The position numbers were made by a program, and so were the translations under genes. Below are positions 8,465 through 15,898 of a DNA stretch of 49,141 bases, one piece after another; the stretch's first letter is position 1, and each line of letters begins with the position of its first letter. The stretch covers positions 247,805 to 296,945 of the forward strand of contig NZ_BMNZ01000006.1 of assembly GCF_014646815.1 (NCBI RefSeq), read 5' to 3'. A model generated the notes under the pieces. It was given only the letters and a program-made list of their open reading frames with translations. It made no database searches and was not told the origin of the DNA. This DNA comes from Terrabacter tumescens (lineage in GTDB: Bacteria > Actinomycetota > Actinomycetes > Actinomycetales > Dermatophilaceae).

Positions 8465-8470
8465 TAGCCT
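8465..8470 (+). promoter_or_regulatory. -10 box TAGCCT, leaderless glycerophosphodiesterase transcript
   Basis: TAGCCT lies 6 nt before the ATG at 8477. There is no Shine-Dalgarno-like purine run in between. Confidence 0.5.
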
Positions 8471-8476
8471 CATGCC

Positions 8477-9265
8477 ATGACGACGCGGGCCTATCTCTCT
8501 CGTACGCCCGTGGCACTGGCCCATCGGGGCGGGTCGCTCTACGCGCCGAACCTCGGGCTCGAGAACACCATGACGGCCTTCGGCAACGCCGTCGACCTTG
8601 GCTACACGCACCTCGAGACCGACGTGCACCTCACCCGCGACGGTCGGCTCGTCGCCTTCCACGACACGCGCCTCGACCGCGTCAGCAACGCCCGAGGCCT
8701 GATTCGCGACCTCCCGTGGTCGGAGGTGTCGCACGCCGAGGTCGGTGACGGTGGCCACGTCCCCCTGCTCACCGACGTCCTCGACGCCTGGCCCGACATC
8801 AACCTCAACATCGACCTCAAGGCCCCCGGCACGGCGGAGCCCCTCTGGCGCCTGATCCAGGAGCGCGGCCTGCACGACCAGGTGTGCGTCGGCTCGTTCT
8901 CCCAGCGCAACATCTCCCAGTTCCGTCGCCTGGCGCGCGGCACCGTCGCCACGGCCGCCGCCGAGGTCGGCACGGCCCTCGCTCGCTTCGCCCCCGGGGC
9001 CCTCACCAGGATCTTCCGCACCCCGGCTGACGTCTTCCAGGTCCCGCCGTCGATCCCCATGCGGGGCAGGCCTGTTCGCATCGTCACCGCCCAGTTCGTC
9101 GAGACGGCGCACCGTTACGGCAAGCAGGTCCACGTGTGGACCATCGACGACGCCGACGAGATGCGGCGCCTGCTCGACCTCGGTGTCGACGGGCTCGTCA
9201 GCGACCGGATAGACGTGCTCAAGGAGGTCCTCGTCGAGCGCGGGACCTGGACGGGTCGCACCTGA
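8477..9265 (+). CDS. Glycerophosphodiester phosphodiesterase
   Basis: This 262-residue enzyme hydrolyses deacylated phospholipid head groups to glycerol 3-phosphate and an alcohol. The GDPD signature is complete. His16-Arg17-Gly-Gly opens the barrel, Glu29-Asn30 follows, Glu47 and Asp49 bind metal in LETDVHLT, and His62-Asp63 is catalytic. The C-terminal VHVWTIDDADEMRRLLDLG and GLVSDR are also family-typical. No signal peptide is seen, so it is probably cytoplasmic. It has its own promoter-like box and stands apart from the toxin cassette by 80 bp. Confidence 0.93.
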   Translation: MTTRAYLSRTPVALAHRGGSLYAPNLGLENTMTAFGNAVDLGYTHLETDVHLTRDGRLVAFHDTRLDRVSNARGLIRDLPWSEVSHAEVGDGGHVPLLTDVLDAWPDINLNIDLKAPGTAEPLWRLIQERGLHDQVCVGSFSQRNISQFRRLARGTVATAAAEVGTALARFAPGALTRIFRTPADVFQVPPSIPMRGRPVRIVTAQFVETAHRYGKQVHVWTIDDADEMRRLLDLGVDGLVSDRIDVLKEVLVERGTWTGRT

Positions 9266-9323
9266 CGGACGGGCGCCCGAGGCGACGGACCATCAGCCCC
9301 GCCACACGGCATACGCCATCGGT

Positions 9324-9962
9324 TCAGCGGACGAGGACGTGACCTCGCGACGTGCTGAGACGGGTCCACCGACCGTGGGTAGCGATCGACGCACGCTCCC
9401 CGGCAGCCGTGAACCCGAGCACGTGAGCCCCGAAGGCGAGTCCGGCCGCGATCGGCGGGACGGTGTCACTCATGGCGCCCCACGTGCGCCTCCGGAGCGA
9501 CTCGACTGCGTGACCGCCGGCATTCTCCGGAGTGCCTTCGGCGACCTGTGAGATCCCTTGTCGCGCAATGGAGTCGACGACCTCACCTTCGAGCTGTCCA
9601 ACAGGCTCCCAGCCGTCTCGCGGGGGTGTCAGCCCGCTCCACGGGGCGCGGACGGTCGTCGGCGGGACGCTCAGCACCGACCCCGCCCCGTCGCGGGCGA
9701 GCCGGTCACTCACCGACGCGAACGACACCGTCGCGTCCACGGCGTCGGACGGTGCGATCGTGACGACGCGCATCCCGAGCACGGTGCCCTCACCCAGGAG
9801 GCCGGTCCCCTCGATGACCGCGACCGTCGTGACGAGGAGGTTGCCGAGCACCTGGAGCCGGACGGCGCCGGCGGGGTTGGCGCGGCTCGCGCGCGCGAGG
9901 TAGGTGCCGAGATCGGCGAGACCGCGCGGGTCGCCGAAGTCGATCTGCGGGGCGGCGCTCAC
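9324..9962 (-). CDS. Conserved-looking protein of unknown function
   Basis: A 212-residue protein that I do not recognise. The start is a GTG with GGAGG at 9971-9975 on the minus strand, 8 nt upstream. It has a 4-nt overlap with the upstream thioesterase stop. The N-terminal half (DPRGLADLGTYLARA, AGAVRLQVLGNLLVTTVAVI) looks like a compact alpha/beta domain. The C-terminal part has GLAFGAHVLGFTAAGE followed by a short basic tail. No signal peptide or confident membrane segment is evident. Coupling to the thioesterase suggests a shared pathway, perhaps acyl-CoA metabolism, but nothing in its sequence proves it. Confidence 0.72.
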   Translation of the reverse strand: MSAAPQIDFGDPRGLADLGTYLARASRANPAGAVRLQVLGNLLVTTVAVIEGTGLLGEGTVLGMRVVTIAPSDAVDATVSFASVSDRLARDGAGSVLSVPPTTVRAPWSGLTPPRDGWEPVGQLEGEVVDSIARQGISQVAEGTPENAGGHAVESLRRRTWGAMSDTVPPIAAGLAFGAHVLGFTAAGERASIATHGRWTRLSTSRGHVLVR

Positions 9963-10444
9963 CGGCGACGCCTCCGGAAGGGAGCGGGCTCGCCGAGGTG
10001 CGCACGGACGGAGGCGCGCTCCTCGGCGCGCATCCGGCGGGGCGACTCGCTCGCGAAGTCGTAGAGCGCGAGCTCGGTCTCGGCGACCGCGTAGACCGGG
10101 CGCTCGCCCTCGCCCACCCCCTCGGGGTCGGTGACGATGTAGGCGACGTCGAAGCCCGCACCGCCGACCCGTGAGACCCACATCTGGATCTCGACGGGCG
10201 CGTGCCGGAAGCCGAGGGGACGGCGGTACTCGATCTCGTGACGCGACACGAGCACGCCCTCGTCGAGCAGGGTCTTGTCACCCGCTCCCCCGCCGTCGAA
10301 CCAGTCGCGGAAGGCGATGACGCGGGCGTCCTCGAGCAGCCGGAGGAACTGCACGTTGTTGATGTGCGCGTACGCGTCCATGTCGGACCAGCGCAGCGAC
10401 ACGTGCGCGGCATAGGGGCTCGCCTGCGGTTCGGTCTGCGTCAT
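9959..10444 (-). CDS. Hotdog-fold acyl-CoA thioesterase
   Basis: A 161-residue protein of the 4-hydroxybenzoyl-CoA thioesterase/YbgC type. The active-site segment RWSDMDAYAHINN near the N-terminus carries the catalytic Asp and the conserved His-Ile-Asn-Asn. YRRPLGFRHAPVEIQMWVSR forms the next hotdog strands. The open frame begins at 10486, but the ATG at 10444 gives the usual start just before the first strand. Its stop overlaps the next gene by 4 nt, so the pair forms an operon. It hydrolyses acyl-CoA thioesters; the acyl group is not predictable. Confidence 0.88.
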   Translation of the reverse strand: MTQTEPQASPYAAHVSLRWSDMDAYAHINNVQFLRLLEDARVIAFRDWFDGGGAGDKTLLDEGVLVSRHEIEYRRPLGFRHAPVEIQMWVSRVGGAGFDVAYIVTDPEGVGEGERPVYAVAETELALYDFASESPRRMRAEERASVRAHLGEPAPFRRRRR

Positions 10445-10554
10445 GGGCCCATCCTTCCAGCCTCGCCAGGTCGCGCTCGTCCACATCCCCTCGCGTGGAC
10501 AGCCCCGGCGTCCACAGCCTGCGTATGCCGTTCGGGCGTGTCCGTGGGGCCACG

Positions 10555-10560
10555 TAGGTT
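10555..10560 (+). promoter_or_regulatory. -10 box TAGGTT, leaderless recQ transcript
   Basis: TAGGTT lies 7 nt before the ATG at 10568. Confidence 0.45.
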
Positions 10561-10567
10561 GGGTGCC

Positions 10568-12721
10568 ATGACGTCACCCTCCACCTCGGCACCCACCGCT
10601 CCGTCCGTCGCCGACGTCGACCCCGGACTGCGCGAGCGGGCCACGACGGCGCTGCGGCGACTCGTGGGCCGTGACGACGTCGACTTCCGCGACGGCCAGC
10701 TCGAGGCCATTAACGAGCTCGTCGCCGGGCGCCGTCGGGTGCTCGTCGTGCAGCGCACGGGGTGGGGCAAGTCGGCCGTCTACTTCGTCGCCACCGCCCT
10801 CCGCCGCGCCGAGGGCGCCGGCCCGACGGTCATCGTCAGCCCCCTCCTGGCCCTCATGCGCGACCAGATCGCCGCCGCCGAGCGAGCCGGCATCAAGGCC
10901 GTCACGCTCAACTCGACGAACGCCGACGAGTGGGGTGCGGTGTCCGGCTCCCTCGCTCGCGGTGAGGTCGACGTGCTGCTCGTCAGCCCCGAGCGCCTCA
11001 ACAACCCCCGCTTCCGCGACGAGCAGCTCCCCGCGCTCGCCGAGTCGTGCGGCCTGCTCGTCGTCGACGAGGCGCACTGCATCAGCGACTGGGGCCATGA
11101 CTTCCGGCCCGACTACCGCCGCATCCGCGACCTGCTCACAACGCTGCCCGAGCGCACCCCGGTCCTGGCGACGACGGCGACCGCCAACGCGCGAGTCGTC
11201 ACCGACGTCGTCGAGCAGCTCGGCGCCGGCGGCCGTGACGTGCTGACGCTCCGCGGGCCGCTGGCCCGGGCGTCCCTGCGACTCGGGGTGCTCCCGCTCG
11301 CCGCGCCCGAGCAGCGGCTGGCCTGGCTCATCGCCCACCTCGACGAGCTCCCCGGCTCGGGCATCGTCTACGCGCTGACGGTCGCCGCGGCCGAGGACGT
11401 CGCCGTCGCGCTGCGCGACGCCGGGCACCAGGTGGCCGCCTACACCGGTCGCACCGAGCCGTCCGAGCGGATCAGGCTCGAGGAGGCACTGCGCGACAAC
11501 GAGGTCAAGGCGCTCGTGGCGACCTCCGCGCTCGGCATGGGCTTCGACAAGCCCGACCTCGGCTTCGTGCTGCACCTCGGGGCGCCCTCGTCCCCCGTCG
11601 CCTACTACCAGCAGGTCGGTCGAGCCGGTCGCGCGACCGAGCGCGCCGACGTGCTGCTCATGCCCGGCCCCGAGGACAAGGACATCTGGCGCTACTTCGC
11701 CTCGGCCTCGATGCCGCGGCAGGACCAGGCCGACGCCGTCGTCCGTGCCCTGTCGGAGTCACCCAAGGCGCTGTCGACCGTGGCCCTCGAGACGATCGTC
11801 GACGTCCGCCGCACCCGCCTCGAGCTGCTCCTCAAGGTGCTCGACGTGGACGGGGCCGTCCATCGCGTGCCGGGTGGATGGACCGCGACGGGCGAGCCGT
11901 GGACCTACGACGCCGAGCGCTACGGCCGTGTCAGCGAGGCACGGGAGCGCGAGCAGCAGCTCATGGTCGACTACGAGCGCACCGACCGCTGCCGCATGGC
12001 GTTCCTGCAGGAGACGCTCGACGACGACTCCGCCGAGCCGTGCGGGCGCTGCGACCGGTGCGTCGAGCCCTGGTTCGATCCGACGATCCCCGAGGCCGCG
12101 GTCAACACCGCCCGTTCGCGACTCCAGCGCCCCGGCGTCGTGCTCGAGTCCCGCGCCCAGTGGCCCCCGGGCATGGACCGTCTGGGCGTCCCGCTGAAGG
12201 GCAAGATCGCGCCCTCGGTCGCCATGGACGAGGGTCGGGCACTGGCCCGCCTCAGCGACCTCGGGTGGGGCCAGCGGCTGCGCGAGCTGCTCCGCGGCGA
12301 GGACCGTGAGGTGCCCGCCGAGGTGCTGCGCGCCTGCGTCGAGGTCCTCGCCGGATGGGGATGGCAGGAGCGTCCTGCCGCGATCGTCTCGGTCCCGTCT
12401 CGCCGGCGTCCCCTCCTCGTCGGGTCGCTCGCCGCGGGACTGGGCCAGCTCGGCCGACTGCCCTATCTCGGCGCGCTCGACCTCGTCGAGGGCGGTCCCG
12501 TGGGCGAGACCGGAGGCAACAGCGCCTTCCGGCTGGCCAACGTCTGGGGTCGCCTCGCCGTGGGGGCCGAGCTCGCCTCGTCCCTGAGTGGCATCCCGGG
12601 ACCGGTGCTGCTCATCGACGACGTGAGCGACTCGCGCTGGACCCTCACGGTCTGCGCCGGCCTGCTCCGAGACGCCGGTGCGCCTGCGGTGCTGCCCATG
12701 ACCCTGGCCATGGAGGCGTGA
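10568..12721 (+). CDS. recQ: RecQ-family ATP-dependent DNA helicase with PRTase-like C-terminus
   Basis: This 717-residue 3'-5' DNA helicase is predicted to act in recombination and repair. Walker A is TGWGKS at 64-69 and the DEAH box is at 167-170, inside the RecQ-specific run DEAHCISDWGHDFRPDYR. Helicase motif VI is QQVGRAGRA. A zinc site is formed by Cys residues in CRMAFLQETL and CGRCDRC. No HRDC domain is apparent. Instead, the last ~40 residues contain PVLLIDDVSDSRWTLTVCAG, which matches a PRPP-binding loop of phosphoribosyltransferases. The frame opens upstream, but the ATG is supported by family length and the TAGGTT box. Confidence 0.92.
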   Translation: MTSPSTSAPTAPSVADVDPGLRERATTALRRLVGRDDVDFRDGQLEAINELVAGRRRVLVVQRTGWGKSAVYFVATALRRAEGAGPTVIVSPLLALMRDQIAAAERAGIKAVTLNSTNADEWGAVSGSLARGEVDVLLVSPERLNNPRFRDEQLPALAESCGLLVVDEAHCISDWGHDFRPDYRRIRDLLTTLPERTPVLATTATANARVVTDVVEQLGAGGRDVLTLRGPLARASLRLGVLPLAAPEQRLAWLIAHLDELPGSGIVYALTVAAAEDVAVALRDAGHQVAAYTGRTEPSERIRLEEALRDNEVKALVATSALGMGFDKPDLGFVLHLGAPSSPVAYYQQVGRAGRATERADVLLMPGPEDKDIWRYFASASMPRQDQADAVVRALSESPKALSTVALETIVDVRRTRLELLLKVLDVDGAVHRVPGGWTATGEPWTYDAERYGRVSEAREREQQLMVDYERTDRCRMAFLQETLDDDSAEPCGRCDRCVEPWFDPTIPEAAVNTARSRLQRPGVVLESRAQWPPGMDRLGVPLKGKIAPSVAMDEGRALARLSDLGWGQRLRELLRGEDREVPAEVLRACVEVLAGWGWQERPAAIVSVPSRRRPLLVGSLAAGLGQLGRLPYLGALDLVEGGPVGETGGNSAFRLANVWGRLAVGAELASSLSGIPGPVLLIDDVSDSRWTLTVCAGLLRDAGAPAVLPMTLAMEA

Positions 12722-12761
12722 CCCCGGTCGCGGGCCGCGACTACCGCTCGGACGGGACCAC

Positions 12762-12767
12762 TAGGGT
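12762..12767 (+). promoter_or_regulatory. -10 box TAGGGT, leaderless tesB transcript
   Basis: TAGGGT lies 6 nt before the GTG at 12774. Confidence 0.5.
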
Positions 12768-12773
12768 CGTGCT

Positions 12774-13742
12774 GTGACTGCAGACGCCCCCTCCGAGCCG
12801 CGCCCGCTCCCCCCGCTCGAGGACCTCCTCGAGGTGCTGACCCTCCGAGACGTCGGGACCGCCCAGATCGCCGTCACCGACGTCCAGGGACGCGACGCCG
12901 CCGAGTCGATCGGGGCGTCGTCCGCCCGGGTCTTCGAGGGCCGGAGCCAGAAGATGCCCCATGGTCGGGTCTTCGGCGGGCAGGTGCTCGCCCAGTGCGT
13001 CATGGCCGCCGGCATCACGGTGCGCGACGTCAACGACGGCGACGGCGCGCGCCCCATCCACTCGCTCCACGGCTACTTCATGCGGCCCGGTGACGACACG
13101 CTGCCGATCCGGTTCGCCGTCGAGGAGATGCGTGACGGCAACTCCTTCTCCACCCGGCGGGTGCACGCCGTCCAGAAGGGGGCCCCGATCATGTCCATGA
13201 CCTGCTCCTTCCAGGAGCGGGCCGGCGGTCTCGACCACCAGGACACGATGCCCGCCGTCGCGGGTCCGGACGGGCTCGCTTCCCTGGCTGACGCCTTCCG
13301 CGGCGTCGACCACCCGGGTGCGCGCCACATCGCCGAGTCACGCCCGATCGAGCTGCGTCCCGTCGAGAGCAACATGTTCCTCGACGCGGGTCCCGAGCAG
13401 GTGGCGACCAACCACGTGTGGATGCGCGCCGTCGAGCGGCTGCCCGACGACCCGCTGCTCCACGCCGCCGTGCTGGCCTACTCCAGCGACTACTCGCTGC
13501 TCGAACCGGTGCTGCGACGGCACGGCCTCGTCTGGACCGACCGGCGCCTGCGGGTGGCGAGCCTGGACCACTCGATGTGGTTCCACCGGGACGTCCGCGC
13601 CGACGAGTGGCTGCTCTACGCCCAGCAGTCGCCGTCGGCCGTGAGCGGACGCGGCCTGTCGATCGGTGAGATCTACAGCCAGGACGGCACCCTCGTCGCC
13701 ACGACGGCCCAGGAGGGCATGGTCCGCGTCAAGCAGTCCTGA
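12774..13742 (+). CDS. tesB: Acyl-CoA thioesterase II
   Basis: This 322-residue double-hotdog enzyme hydrolyses medium- and long-chain acyl-CoA to free fatty acid. The N-terminal hotdog has HGRVFGGQVLAQC and SLHGYFMRPGD, both typical of TesB. The C-terminal hotdog carries SLDHSMWFHR with the catalytic Asp and GRGLSIGEIYSQDG. The GTG start is placed by the upstream TAGGGT box and by family length. The gene faces the treZ gene across a 314-bp repeat-filled gap. Confidence 0.94.
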   Translation: MTADAPSEPRPLPPLEDLLEVLTLRDVGTAQIAVTDVQGRDAAESIGASSARVFEGRSQKMPHGRVFGGQVLAQCVMAAGITVRDVNDGDGARPIHSLHGYFMRPGDDTLPIRFAVEEMRDGNSFSTRRVHAVQKGAPIMSMTCSFQERAGGLDHQDTMPAVAGPDGLASLADAFRGVDHPGARHIAESRPIELRPVESNMFLDAGPEQVATNHVWMRAVERLPDDPLLHAAVLAYSSDYSLLEPVLRRHGLVWTDRRLRVASLDHSMWFHRDVRADEWLLYAQQSPSAVSGRGLSIGEIYSQDGTLVATTAQEGMVRVKQS

Positions 13743-13770
13743 CCCTGACGCCCCCGTAGCCCCACGCGCC

Positions 13771-14034
13771 CACTCGAGTGGCCGCTCGGCCCCACGCGTC
13801 CCACCCCTGCCTGGGGCAGGAGTGACGCAGCGGCCACTCGAGTAGGCAATGGGCGGACGCGCGCCGCCACTCGAGCGGCCACCGGCCCCACGCCCACCAT
13901 CCCGCCTGGGGCAGGAGTGACGCAGCGGCCACTCGAGTAGGAGACGGGCGACGCGTGCTGCGCACTCGAGTGGCCATCCCGCCCCACGCGCACCATCCCG
14001 CCTGGGGCAGGAGTGACGCAGCGGCCACTCGAGT
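13771..14034. repeat. Three tandem ~96-bp palindromic repeats (GGCCACTCGAGT family)
   Basis: An identical 35-bp core runs at 13809-13843, 13904-13938 and 14000-14034, with spacing of 95 and 96 bp. Each core begins GCCTGGGGCAGG and ends GGCCACTCGAGT. Before each core lies the complementary arm ACTCGAGTGGCC or a variant (13772, 13869, 13964), so each unit can fold into a long stem. The spacers also share CCCCACGC. The array fills the whole space between the convergent tesB and treZ genes and could act as a bidirectional terminator. Confidence 0.93.
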
Positions 14035-14056
14035 GGGCGTTTGAGGTGGGGGTTGC

Positions 14057-15898
14057 TCAGATGGTGGTGGTGCGCAGGACCGCGACGTCGTGGCCATCGA
14101 GGCGCACGCCGTTGCTGTCGACGATCGGTGCCCGGCCCCACGACGCGAGGATGTGCTCGACCTCGCCGTCGAAGGGGATCACCTGCGAGCGGCCCGCGAG
14201 GTTGGCGACAGCGTGGACGGCACCACGCGACAGGATGAGCCACTTCGCGTCCTCGTCGAAGCGAACCGACGTGGCGCGCAGGTCGCCGGACGCGACGTCG
14301 GGCTGCGTGCGGCGCACCTTGATCAGCTCACGGTAGAAGTGGAGCATCTCGTTGTGCCCGGGCGCGGTCGGCTCGCTCCAGTCGAGCACGCTGCGGGCGC
14401 GCGTCGCCGGGTCCTGCGGGTCGGGCACGTCGGCCTCGTCCCACCCGTGGGCCGCGAACTCCGCGCGCCGGCCCGACCGGACCGCGTCCGCGAGCCAGTC
14501 CTCCTCGAAGGAGGTGAAGAACGCGAACGGGGTGCTCGCGCGCCACTCCTCCCCCATGAAGACCATGGCAGTGAACGGCGAGAGCAGGTAGAGCGCGGCA
14601 CCGACGGCCTGCTGTCCCGGTGAGATCTGGTCGCTGATGCGGTCACCGGTGGCGCGGTTGCCGACCTGGTCGTGGGTCTGGAGGTAGGCGAGGAACTCGT
14701 GCCCGGAGCGCGCCTCCTGGTCGACGCGGGAGCCCCAGACGGCGCCCCGGAACGTCGACATCCGACCGTCGTGCAAGAAGGCATCGGAGAGCGTCTTGGC
14801 GAGCACGGAGATGGGTCCGCCCTCGGGCCACGCCTCGGTGCCGCCGGCGAAGTCGGCGTAGTAGCCCTGGGTCTCGCCCGTCAGCGCGACGTGGAGGGCA
14901 TGGTGGATGTCGTCGTCCCACTGCGCGGTCATCCCGCGGCCACCCTCGGCAGTCGGGGTCACCATGACGGCGTCGTTGAGGTCACTCTCGGCGATGAGGT
15001 CGAGCGGACGACCGAGCTGCGTTGCGAGAGAGGCGGTCTCGTCGGAGAGCTCGGCGAGGACGTGCCGCTCGGACTCGTCGCGCAGCTCGTGGACGGCGTC
15101 GAGGCGCAGCGCGTCGACGTGGAAGTCGCGGAACCACCGGAGCGCGTTGTCGATCACCCAGCGGCGGACCTCGGTGCTGCCGTCGGCGTCGAGGTTGACG
15201 GCCGGCCCCCAGGGGGTCGTGTGCGTGGCGGTGAAGTAGGGCCCGAACTCGGCGAGGTAGTTGCCCGTGGGTCCGAGGTGGTTGTAGACGACGTCGAGGC
15301 ACACCCCGAGACCGCGCGCGTGGCACGCGTCGACGAAGCGCTGGAACGCGGCCGGGCCCCCGTAGGCCTGCTGGACGGCATACGGCGCAACGCCGTCGTA
15401 CCCCCAGCCGTGCGTGCCGCCGAAGGCCGCGACCGGCATGACCTCGACGACGTCGACCCCGAGGTCGACGAGGTGCCCGAGGTGGCCGATGGCGGCGTCG
15501 AGGGTGCCCTCGGGGGTGAAGGTGCCGACGTGCAACTCGTAGACGACCCCGCCCAGCACGCCGCGGCCGTCGCGGGTGCCGCGCCAGTCCCCGTCGCCCC
15601 AGGTGTGCGCGGCGGGGTCGAAGGTGCGGCTCGCACCGTGGACTCCGTGGGGCAGCCAGGCACTGCGCGGGTCGGGACGCGGGTCCCCACCGTCGAGGCT
15701 GAAGGAGTAGTCGAGCGTGCCGGCGTCGGGCCTCGTCCACGACCACCAGCCGCCGTCCTCGGCGGTCATGGCGTGGCACCGGGCGGCGGATGTCGGCTCG
15801 CGCCGACCCTCGACCGGCGTCACGAGGACGTCGACGCGCGACGCGAGCGGCGCCCAGACGCGGATGGTGCCGGTGTCGGGAGCGGTGGGGGCGTTCAT
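14057..15898 (-). CDS. treZ: Malto-oligosyltrehalose trehalohydrolase
   Basis: This 613-residue GH13 enzyme releases trehalose from the maltooligosyl-trehalose made by TreY. An N-terminal beta-sandwich (IRVWAPLASRVDV) precedes the barrel. Catalytic regions are D202 in LDVVYNHLGPTG, nucleophile D267 in DALRLDAVHELRD, acid/base E304 in IAESDLND, and D410 in LQTHDQVGNR. The stretch WGYDGVAPYAVQQAYGGP is typical of TreZ. The ATG overlaps the treY stop by 4 nt (ATGA). It is the last gene of the treX-treY-treZ operon, and transcription runs out into the palindromic repeat array. Confidence 0.96.
   Translation of the reverse strand: MNAPTAPDTGTIRVWAPLASRVDVLVTPVEGRREPTSAARCHAMTAEDGGWWSWTRPDAGTLDYSFSLDGGDPRPDPRSAWLPHGVHGASRTFDPAAHTWGDGDWRGTRDGRGVLGGVVYELHVGTFTPEGTLDAAIGHLGHLVDLGVDVVEVMPVAAFGGTHGWGYDGVAPYAVQQAYGGPAAFQRFVDACHARGLGVCLDVVYNHLGPTGNYLAEFGPYFTATHTTPWGPAVNLDADGSTEVRRWVIDNALRWFRDFHVDALRLDAVHELRDESERHVLAELSDETASLATQLGRPLDLIAESDLNDAVMVTPTAEGGRGMTAQWDDDIHHALHVALTGETQGYYADFAGGTEAWPEGGPISVLAKTLSDAFLHDGRMSTFRGAVWGSRVDQEARSGHEFLAYLQTHDQVGNRATGDRISDQISPGQQAVGAALYLLSPFTAMVFMGEEWRASTPFAFFTSFEEDWLADAVRSGRRAEFAAHGWDEADVPDPQDPATRARSVLDWSEPTAPGHNEMLHFYRELIKVRRTQPDVASGDLRATSVRFDEDAKWLILSRGAVHAVANLAGRSQVIPFDGEVEHILASWGRAPIVDSNGVRLDGHDVAVLRTTTI

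Noticed and set aside
10407-10417. CGGCATAG at 10409 and TGGCATAG near 20206 as further octamer copies
   Set aside because: They end in G instead of C. I counted only exact CGGCATAC/GTATGCCG so the enrichment estimate is not inflated.
13771-14034. Regularly spaced repeats as a CRISPR array
   Set aside because: Only three copies. The spacers resemble each other and the units are palindromic across their full length; no cas gene is present.
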